Source of the DNA: Lachnospiraceae bacterium
GTDB taxonomy: Bacteria > Bacillota > Clostridia > Lachnospirales > Lachnospiraceae
NCBI GenBank assembly: GCA_017411305.1
Contig: JAFQQI010000001.1
Span: 1-36,296, forward strand
DNA length: 36,296 bases
Direction of reading: 5' to 3'
Each line of letters starts with the position of its first letter. Within the stretch, counting starts at the first letter, position 1. Both the position numbers and the translations under genes were made by a program. The notes beneath the pieces were generated by a model that saw only the letters and a list, made by a program, of their open reading frames with translations, ran no database searches and was not told the DNA's origin. This document shows positions 27,037 to 33,642 of the stretch, one piece after another.

Positions 27037-27075
27037 ATGAAGTATTTACTGCACAGGCTGTATGTTCCACCTTAG
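27037..27075 (+). CDS. 12-residue ORF, possible leader peptide of the transfer operon
   Basis: MKYLLHRLYVPP, with AAAGGAG 7 nt upstream, ends 37 nt before pcfB. The strong ribosome binding site just after palindrome copy B, and before the first transfer gene, suggests a leader peptide. A chance ORF cannot be ruled out. Confidence 0.25.
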   Translation: MKYLLHRLYVPP

Positions 27076-27112
27076 CGGAAGTATGGCTGTAAGAAACTAA
27101 AGGAGGAAAACC

Positions 27113-27589
27113 ATGCAGGAGGAAACAACACAAAAAACGATTGCCCTTGTTTTTAAATCCTCTAGGCTGACCGCTGATGTGCTGAAAAAAGCCATGAAGT
27201 TGTATCTGGAACACCGCAGAGCCGGGAAACAGGCAACACACGGAAAGATTTCAGTAAAAGAATTGGTAGGACAGGGTATGGGAGCTTCGAGTATTGAGGT
27301 TACGGATAACAACATCAAATCCTTTGAGAGAGTGGCGAAGAAATACAATGTAGACTTTGCCGTGAAAAAGGATAAGACGGTGGAACCACCGAAGTATATG
27401 GTATTTTTCAAGGGCAAGGATGCCGATGTGATTACACAGGCATTTAAGGAGTTTGTAAAGGTTAATGAAAAGAAACGTGGCAGAGTATCTGTAAAAGAGA
27501 AGCTGGCAGAATTTAGGGAGCTGTTAGGTAAGGACAAAAACAGAGACAGAGCAAGGGAGCATCAAAAGGACAGGGGACAGTCGCTATGA
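27113..27589 (+). CDS. PcfB-family (DUF3801) relaxosome accessory protein
   Basis: 158 residues. The N-terminus (TIALVFKSSRLTADVLKKAM) and the VKELVGQGMGASSIEVTDNN motif are characteristic of DUF3801/PcfB. The middle has YMVFFKGKDADVITQAFKEF, and the C-terminus is Lys/Arg-rich. PcfB of enterococcal plasmid pCF10 helps link the relaxosome to the coupling protein. AAAGGAGG precedes the ATG. Its stop overlaps the virD4-like start by 4 nt (ATGA), giving translational coupling that fits this partnership. Confidence 0.88.
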   Translation: MQEETTQKTIALVFKSSRLTADVLKKAMKLYLEHRRAGKQATHGKISVKELVGQGMGASSIEVTDNNIKSFERVAKKYNVDFAVKKDKTVEPPKYMVFFKGKDADVITQAFKEFVKVNEKKRGRVSVKEKLAEFRELLGKDKNRDRAREHQKDRGQSL

Positions 27590-29427
27590 GTAAAGTCATA
27601 GAGGGGATAGTCAAAGATTTAAAAGCAGTTCCACAAAAGCTTACCTCTGAAATGAAAAAGGTGGATAAAAAGAAGTTTATTCTTATGAATCTGCCATACG
27701 TTCTTATGGGTTACTTTTGTAATAAAGTAGCATGGCTATGGAGAACATCGCCGGGGAAAAATGCTTCCGATAAGATGTTAGCAACCATGAATGGGTTGGA
27801 AGATTTGTTTTCCAATCCGTTACCGAGCCTTTTTCCAAAAGACTTATTGATAGGAGTGATGTGCGGTATCGTATTCCGTCTTATGGTGTATTTTAAAGCT
27901 AAGAATGCCAAAAAGTTTCGACATGGCGTGGAATACGGTTCTGCAAGGTGGGGAACGGCAAAGGATATAGAGCCATACGTTGATCCGGAATTTGAGAACA
28001 ACGTGCTTTTAACAGAAACAGAACGGCTTATGATGTCCGGCAGACCAAAGGAGCCGAAGTATGCAAGAAATAAAAATATTCTTGTTATCGGCGGTTCCGG
28101 TTCCGGTAAGACCAGATTCTTTGTAAAACCAAACCTTATGCAGATGCACAGCTCCTATGTAGTTACTGACCCGAAGGGAACGGTGCTTGTGGAGTGCGGA
28201 AAAATGCTTGTAAAAAACAAATACAAAGTCAAAGTTTTGAATACCATTAACTTTAAGAAATCCATGCACTACAATCCTTTTGCTTATATCCGAAGCGAAA
28301 AGGATATTTTGAAACTTGTAAACACAATTATTCTCAACACCAAAGGAGAGGGACAGCAATCCGGTGAAGATTTTTGGGTGAAAGCAGAAAAGCTCTATTA
28401 CACTGCACTTATCGGGTATATCTGGTATGAATGTGTGGAGGAAGAACAGAATTTCACTACTTTGCTTGACATGATAAATGCCAGTGAAGCAAGGGAGGAT
28501 GATGAAGAATTTAAAAATCCGGTGGATTTAATGTTTGAGGAGCTGGAGGAGCGTGAGCCTGACCATTTCGCAGTAAAGCAGTATAAAAAGTACAAACTTG
28601 CTGCAGGTAAGACAGCAAAATCTATTTTGATTAGCTGTGGTGCGAGACTTGCACCATTTGATATTAAGGAGCTTCGTGATTTGACAAGCTATGATGAATT
28701 AGAGCTTGATATGTTAGGGGATGAAAAGACAGCACTGTTTGTCATTATCTCTGATACAGATGATACATTTAATTTTATCGTGTCAATCATGTACACACAG
28801 CTCTTTAATCTGCTTTGTGACAGAGCAGATGATGTGTATAACGGCAGACTGCCTATTCATGTTCGTTGTCTGTTAGACGAGTTTGCGAACATCGGGCAGA
28901 TACCTAAGTTTGAGAAGTTGATTGCGACTATCCGTAGCCGTGAAATATCAGCTTCTATTATTTTGCAGTCAAAGTCACAGCTTAAGGCAATTTATAAAGA
29001 CAACGCAGATACCATAGAGGGCAACTGTGATACCACACTATTCCTCGGTGGGAAGGAAAAGACCACGCTAAAAGAGCTGGCAGAAGTTTTGGGTAAAGAA
29101 ACCATTGACCTTTATAATACCTCGGATACGAGGGGTACGAGCCAGTCTTACGGTCTGAATTACCAAAAGACCGGAAAGGAGCTTATGAGCCAAGACGAGA
29201 TTGCGGTCATGGACGGTGGCAAGTGCATTATGCAGCTTAGAGGGGTAAGACCATTCTTCTCCAATAAGTTCGATATTACCAAGCATAAGCAGTATCATTT
29301 GCTTTCTGACTATGACGAAAAGAATACCTTTGACATCGAAAAGTATGTGAAGAACCTTAACAGAGCAAAGATAAGAAACAACGACACCATTGATGAGGTG
29401 GAAGATGTCGGGGAAATCGCAGCGTAA
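27586..29427 (+). CDS. VirD4/TraG-like type IV coupling protein (CD1115 family)
   Basis: 613 residues. Two N-terminal membrane spans (about residues 30-50 and 85-105) anchor a cytoplasmic ATPase. The Walker A motif GGSGSGKT is at about 168-175 and is followed by the YVVTDPKGTVLVECG segment. The Walker B region is HVRCLLDEFANIGQIPKFEK (about 425-443), followed by IRSREISASIILQSKSQLKA. The protein recruits the relaxase-DNA complex to the secretion channel. It is coupled to pcfB by overlap and followed by a 253-nt non-coding gap with palindrome copy C and a structured region. Confidence 0.95.
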   Translation: MSKVIEGIVKDLKAVPQKLTSEMKKVDKKKFILMNLPYVLMGYFCNKVAWLWRTSPGKNASDKMLATMNGLEDLFSNPLPSLFPKDLLIGVMCGIVFRLMVYFKAKNAKKFRHGVEYGSARWGTAKDIEPYVDPEFENNVLLTETERLMMSGRPKEPKYARNKNILVIGGSGSGKTRFFVKPNLMQMHSSYVVTDPKGTVLVECGKMLVKNKYKVKVLNTINFKKSMHYNPFAYIRSEKDILKLVNTIILNTKGEGQQSGEDFWVKAEKLYYTALIGYIWYECVEEEQNFTTLLDMINASEAREDDEEFKNPVDLMFEELEEREPDHFAVKQYKKYKLAAGKTAKSILISCGARLAPFDIKELRDLTSYDELELDMLGDEKTALFVIISDTDDTFNFIVSIMYTQLFNLLCDRADDVYNGRLPIHVRCLLDEFANIGQIPKFEKLIATIRSREISASIILQSKSQLKAIYKDNADTIEGNCDTTLFLGGKEKTTLKELAEVLGKETIDLYNTSDTRGTSQSYGLNYQKTGKELMSQDEIAVMDGGKCIMQLRGVRPFFSNKFDITKHKQYHLLSDYDEKNTFDIEKYVKNLNRAKIRNNDTIDEVEDVGEIAA

Positions 29428-29456
29428 AACTGAATATGGAACTTTTATAACACAGA

Positions 29457-29481
29457 ACTTTTGGACAAAAAGTCCAGAAGT
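29457..29481. repeat. 25-bp ICE palindrome, copy C
   Basis: Left arm ACTTTTGGACA, spacer AAA, right arm AGTCCAGAAGT. It differs from copies B and D by one base. As at copy B, GGAAAAGGAG follows directly. Confidence 0.9.
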
Positions 29482-29497
29482 GGAAAAGGAGTTTTGA

Positions 29498-29611
29498 ATG
29501 TGCTTTAGGATGAAACAAAAAAACATCCGATACCATAGGTCGCTAAACTGTAAGTATCGGATGCCAGTGAGGGAAATCCTAAAGGAATGCCCTGTCCTGA
29601 TTTTATCATAG
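29498..29611 (+). CDS. 37-residue ORF between virD4-like and maff2
   Basis: A short basic ORF (MCFRMKQKNIRYHRSLNCKY at its start, PVLILS at its end) with AAAAGGAG 6 nt upstream. It runs through both hairpins of the structured region. The ribosome binding site and its place after palindrome copy C argue for translation. The overlap with strong RNA pairing argues that the codons may be by-products of an RNA. It matches no family I know. Confidence 0.35.
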   Translation: MCFRMKQKNIRYHRSLNCKYRMPVREILKECPVLILS

Positions 29612-29625
29612 GATGGGGCATTTTA
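29524..29625 (+). ncRNA. Candidate structured RNA upstream of maff2
   Basis: Two hairpins. The first is CATCCGATAC/GTATCGGATG (29524-29533, 29554-29563), perfect over 10 bp with a 20-nt loop. The second is GCCCTGTCCT/AGGATGGGGC (29589-29598, 29610-29619), 10 bp with two G-U pairs. A short ATTTTAC follows. It could be a leader or attenuator of the maff2-virB4 operon, an sRNA, a weak terminator for virD4, or a DNA site. No known RNA family is recognised. Confidence 0.45.
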
Positions 29626-29680
29626 CACGAAAAAACTCTTTCAATTACTAAAAATTTATGGAAAGAAAGAGGAAAAGAAA

Positions 29681-29896
29681 ATGGCATTTTTTACAACAGC
29701 AGTAACAGGTTTAAAGACAGTAGTAACAGCAATCGGCGGTGGTGTCGGTGTATGGGGTGTGATTAACCTTTTGGAAGGTTACGGAAATGATAATCCCGGT
29801 GCAAAGTCACAGGGTATCAAGCAGCTCATGGCAGGTGGCGGTATTGTAATCGTGGCTCAGACGGTGATTCCTCAGCTTACTACTCTGTTCTCATAA
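29681..29896 (+). CDS. Maff2-family membrane protein
   Basis: 71 residues with two membrane spans separated by a short polar loop: TVVTAIGGGVGVWGVINLLE and IKQLMAGGGIVIVAQTVIPQ. The NPGAKSQGIKQLMAGGG motif is diagnostic of Maff2, a family found between the coupling-protein and TrbL-like genes of clostridial ICEs. Its likely role, by analogy with VirB2/VirB3-sized proteins, is as a small membrane component of the transfer channel. AAAGAGGAAAAG precedes the ATG. The next gene starts 5 nt after its stop. Confidence 0.9.
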   Translation: MAFFTTAVTGLKTVVTAIGGGVGVWGVINLLEGYGNDNPGAKSQGIKQLMAGGGIVIVAQTVIPQLTTLFS

Positions 29897-29901
29897 GATA
29901 G

Positions 29902-30774
29902 ATGGGTGGAATCATTGACAAAATTACTGACTTCATAAAGGAAATGCTGCAAGGGTGGGTGCTGTCCAATCTGTCAGCCATGTTTACCGATGTCAATGAC
30001 AAGGTAGGCACGATTGCCGGAGAGGTCAGCAAAACACCAAGCACATGGAACGCTGGTATTTTCAGTATGGTTCAGACTTTATCAGAAAACGTAATAGTTC
30101 CCATAGCCGGAATGGTAATCAGTTTTGTACTTATCTATGAACTGATATCAATGGTAATCGACAAAAACAACATGCACGATTTTGATACAGGCTTGTTTTT
30201 CCGCTTTCTATTCAAGGCGTGTATTGCAGTCATGTTACTTAGCAAGACCTTTGACATTGTAATGGCAGTATTTGACGTGGGAAGCCATGTAGTGACAGAG
30301 GCGGCAGCACATATTTCCGGTTCTACAAATCTGGATGTGGAAGCAACGCTTACCACGATGTTTAATAACCAGATTGGAAGCATGGGAATAGGAGAACTGA
30401 TAGGACTAGGAATGGAAACCATGATAATCAGCTTATGTATGAAAATCATGTCAGTCCTCATCACCGTCATTTTATACGGACGAATGATTGAAATATACCT
30501 TTATGTTTCAGTATCACCGATTCCGGCAGCAACCGTTACCAACAGGGAATGGGGAAGTGTCGGAACGAACTATTTAAAGGGACTTATCGCATTAGCATTT
30601 CAAGGATTTTTCATTATGGTATGTGTGGCAATCTATGCCGTGTTAGTAGCCGGTGTGGCAGTAGCAGGCAATCTCCACAGTGCTTTATGGTCTGTGGCAG
30701 CCTACACCGTAATCCTTTGCTTTAGCTTATTTAAGACGGGTTCCTTATCTAAATCAATATTCAATGCCCACTAA
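29902..30774 (+). CDS. TrbL/VirB6-like channel protein (CD1112 family)
   Basis: 290 residues. A polar N-terminal amphipathic segment precedes about six membrane helices, including VIVPIAGMVISFVLIYELIS, LFFRFLFKACIAVMLLS, ISLCMKIMSVLITVILYG and LIALAFQGFFIMVCVAIYAV. The motif PIPAATVTNREWGSVGTNYLKG between the later helices is typical of the family. VirB6/TrbL proteins form the inner-membrane channel of type IV secretion. The start has little ribosome binding site of its own and lies 5 nt from the maff2 stop, so it is probably translationally coupled. Confidence 0.9.
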   Translation: MGGIIDKITDFIKEMLQGWVLSNLSAMFTDVNDKVGTIAGEVSKTPSTWNAGIFSMVQTLSENVIVPIAGMVISFVLIYELISMVIDKNNMHDFDTGLFFRFLFKACIAVMLLSKTFDIVMAVFDVGSHVVTEAAAHISGSTNLDVEATLTTMFNNQIGSMGIGELIGLGMETMIISLCMKIMSVLITVILYGRMIEIYLYVSVSPIPAATVTNREWGSVGTNYLKGLIALAFQGFFIMVCVAIYAVLVAGVAVAGNLHSALWSVAAYTVILCFSLFKTGSLSKSIFNAH

Positions 30775-30803
30775 ATGGGTATGCACACGAAAAGGAGCAG
30801 ACT

Positions 30804-31205
30804 ATGGCAATTTCAGTACCCGTGCCAAAAGACTTGAGTGGCATCAAAACCAAAGTAGCATTGAATCTGACTAAAAGACAGATTATCTGTTTTAGCGGAG
30901 CTGCCATAACAGGAGTTCCCATTTACTTTCTCACAAAGGGAGTATTGGGAACCTCGGCAGCTTCTTTGTTAATGGTCGGAATCATGTTGCCATTCTTCTT
31001 TGTGGCAATGTATGAAAAGGACGGTTTCCCGGCAGAGAAAATCCTGTACTTCATGATAAGGCAGAAGATACTGACACCGGGAATCAGACCTTATAAATCA
31101 GAAAACCTCTATGAACAGTTGGAGGAGCGAGAACGAATTAAGAAGGAGGTACGTTATCTTGAAGAAAAAGCAGTCAGCGAAAGCAATTCCGCTAACGGGC
31201 AGTAA
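30804..31205 (+). CDS. PrgI-family membrane protein
   Basis: 133 residues. The N-terminus MAISVPVPKDLSGIKTKVAL is the PrgI signature. Two membrane spans follow (about residues 30-70), then FPAEKILYFMIRQKILTPGIRPYKSENLYEQ and a charged helical tail. PrgI is a VirB3-like inner-membrane partner of the VirB4 ATPase. AAAGGAG precedes the ATG. The 3' end overlaps the virB4-like gene by 47 nt. Confidence 0.92.
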   Translation: MAISVPVPKDLSGIKTKVALNLTKRQIICFSGAAITGVPIYFLTKGVLGTSAASLLMVGIMLPFFFVAMYEKDGFPAEKILYFMIRQKILTPGIRPYKSENLYEQLEERERIKKEVRYLEEKAVSESNSANGQ

Positions 31206-33642
31206 AATACCGGGGAAATCCGGTCTTAGCTTTGCAGAAAAAAAGCGGTTGGCTGAGCTTAAACGTACTCTTGCCGGAAACAGTAAAGAACAGGCAAAAC
31301 CTGACACCGCACAGAAAACCATTACCTTTAAAAAGATGTTCCGTGACGGCATCTGTCAGGTCACTCATAGATTTTATACAAAGATGGTGGAGTTTTACGA
31401 CATCAACTATGATTTGCTGGAGGTGGAAGATCAGGGAGATATTCTGGAAGAGTACAGTAAACTTATCAATTACTTTGACCCGTCGATAAAGTTTGAATTG
31501 TTTTTATTCAACAGACAGGTTAATGAACAGGCACTTGCAGACCAGTTCGATATTCCTTTGCAGAAAGATGATTTTGACGATATCCGTGAGGAATACACAC
31601 AGATGCTACAACATCAGTCAGCAAAAGGAAATAACGGTATCATTAAATCCAAGTATCTTATTTTTGGGGTGGAATGTACCGGATATAAGGAAGCAAAGAG
31701 CAAATTAAATAACATCGAGAAAGATGTTGTGAGAAACTTAAATAACATAGGCACAAACGCCCGGTCTTTAGACGGAAAGGAAAGACTTCGTATCCTGCAT
31801 GAGTATTTCAATCAGGGAACGATGGAACCTTTCCGTTTTTCATTTAAGGAATTATCAGAGTCCGGTAAATCCGTAAAAGATTACATTGCACCGCCGGGAT
31901 TTGATTTCCGCTATCCAAGCAGGTTTAAGTCCGGCAGTATCTACGGAAGTGTGTCTTATCTTGATATTATCGCACCGAGATTTAATGACGAGCTGTTAAA
32001 GAAGCTCCTTGATATTGATGATAACCTTACCGTGACCATGCACATGCAGACGATGGACCCGGTAAAGGCTATCAAGATGTTAAAAGGCGCTTTGACCAAC
32101 ATTCAGAAAATGAAAATCGAGGAGCAGAAAAAAGCAGTCCGCAGTGGGTACGATATGGATATTTTACCTACGGACATCATCACGTATGAAAAGGATACCT
32201 TAGAGCTTTTGGATGACCTTAACAGCAGTAACCAGAAGATTGTCAAAATGACATTCTTAATTACCTGTTACGGAAGAACCAAGAGAGAGTTAGAGAACCT
32301 GACACAGAGGGTGTCCGGTATCATTCAACAGGCAAACTGCAATTTACGATGCTTGCAGTATTTACAGGAGCAGGGCCTTATGGCATCTGCACCGATTGGA
32401 TGCAATGACACGGGAATTGAAAGGGTGCTGACAACCAAAAGCACAGCGATTTTGGTTCCTTTCTGTACACAGGAGTTATTCATGCCCGCACCCGCCATTT
32501 ATTACGGTTTAAATGCACTTAGCAACAACATGATCATGGCAGACCGTAAACGGCTTCGTACACCAAACGGCGTGATACTTGGAACGCCGGGTAGTGGAAA
32601 GAGTTTTAGTGCGAAAAGAGAAATTTTATCCTGCTTTTTAATCACAAGGGATGACATCATCATTTGTGACCCGGAGGGCGAGTATTTCCCATTGGTACAG
32701 GCATTAAAGGGACAGGTGGTAAGGCTGGCAACCAATTCCAAAGATTACTTAAATCCGATGGATATTCAGCTTAGCCATAAAAACGATAAGGAAGCACTGA
32801 AATTAAAGAGTGACTTTTTAATTACTTTGTGTGACCTGATTGCCGGAGGAAAAGACGGACTGGCAAATGATGAAAAAGGTATCATTGACGATTGTATTCG
32901 TCATATCTATGATACCTACTTTGAAAATCCGGTGCCGGAGAATATGCCTATCTTAGAGGATTTGTATAATGCCCTCTTAAAATATGAGCCTAGAAATGTG
33001 GCAAAGGAGCTTGCCGGGGAAGCAAAGGCAAAAGCGGTCAGAATTGCCAACAGTCTTGTGCTCTATGTGCATGGTTCACAGAATTACTTTAACCACAGGA
33101 CAAACGTGGATTCCCAGAACCGTATCATGTGCTTTGACATTAGGGATTTGGGAAATCAGTTAAAAGAGATTGGTATGTTAATCGTACAGGATGCGGTATG
33201 GAACAGGGTTTCCAAAAACAGGGAACGCAAGATTGCCACAAGATACTATTGTGACGAGTTTCATTTGCTTTTGAAGGAAAAGCAGACCGCCATTTATTCT
33301 GTGGAAATCTGGAAGAGATTCAGAAAATGGGGAGGTATCCCAACAGGGCTTACGCAGAACGTGGGTGACTTCTTAAAGTCAGAGGAAATCGAGGGCATCC
33401 TGGGCAACAGTGACTTCGTGTATCTGCTCAATCAGAATGCCAAAGACCAGCATATCTTGGCGGATAAGTTGGGACTTTCTGAAAAGCAGCTCATGCACGT
33501 AACCAATTCCGAACCGGGAAGCGGTCTGATTTTATTTGATAACGTGGTCATTCCGTTTGTGGATAAATACCCGACAAATACCAAGACCTATGCAATTATG
33601 AACACCAAACCGGAAGAAATCGCAAAAAGTGAGGTAAGTTAA
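31159..33642 (+). CDS. VirB4-like type IV secretion ATPase, with TTG start
   Basis: 827 residues from TTG 31159, chosen because AAGGAGGT (31143-31150) lies 8 nt upstream and the product then begins with Lys-rich residues as in relatives. The ATG at 31111 lies inside prgI and has no site. The N-terminal domain contains DILEEYSKLINYFDPSIKFE. The ATPase core has Walker A GTPGSGKS (about residues 475-482), then IICDPEGEYFPL, and the Walker B YYCDEFHLLL (about 695-704). VirB4 powers pilus or channel assembly and substrate transfer. It ends TAATG, sharing one base with the next gene's start. Confidence 0.95.
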   Translation: MKKKQSAKAIPLTGSKIPGKSGLSFAEKKRLAELKRTLAGNSKEQAKPDTAQKTITFKKMFRDGICQVTHRFYTKMVEFYDINYDLLEVEDQGDILEEYSKLINYFDPSIKFELFLFNRQVNEQALADQFDIPLQKDDFDDIREEYTQMLQHQSAKGNNGIIKSKYLIFGVECTGYKEAKSKLNNIEKDVVRNLNNIGTNARSLDGKERLRILHEYFNQGTMEPFRFSFKELSESGKSVKDYIAPPGFDFRYPSRFKSGSIYGSVSYLDIIAPRFNDELLKKLLDIDDNLTVTMHMQTMDPVKAIKMLKGALTNIQKMKIEEQKKAVRSGYDMDILPTDIITYEKDTLELLDDLNSSNQKIVKMTFLITCYGRTKRELENLTQRVSGIIQQANCNLRCLQYLQEQGLMASAPIGCNDTGIERVLTTKSTAILVPFCTQELFMPAPAIYYGLNALSNNMIMADRKRLRTPNGVILGTPGSGKSFSAKREILSCFLITRDDIIICDPEGEYFPLVQALKGQVVRLATNSKDYLNPMDIQLSHKNDKEALKLKSDFLITLCDLIAGGKDGLANDEKGIIDDCIRHIYDTYFENPVPENMPILEDLYNALLKYEPRNVAKELAGEAKAKAVRIANSLVLYVHGSQNYFNHRTNVDSQNRIMCFDIRDLGNQLKEIGMLIVQDAVWNRVSKNRERKIATRYYCDEFHLLLKEKQTAIYSVEIWKRFRKWGGIPTGLTQNVGDFLKSEEIEGILGNSDFVYLLNQNAKDQHILADKLGLSEKQLMHVTNSEPGSGLILFDNVVIPFVDKYPTNTKTYAIMNTKPEEIAKSEVS

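Noticed and set aside
29524-29625. oriT of the ICE
   Set aside because: Hairpins fit, but no relaxase gene is adjacent and no nick-site motif was recognised; kept only as an alternative to the RNA reading.
31111-31158. ATG 31111 as virB4 start
   Set aside because: It lies deep in prgI with no ribosome binding site; TTG 31159 has AAGGAGGT upstream.
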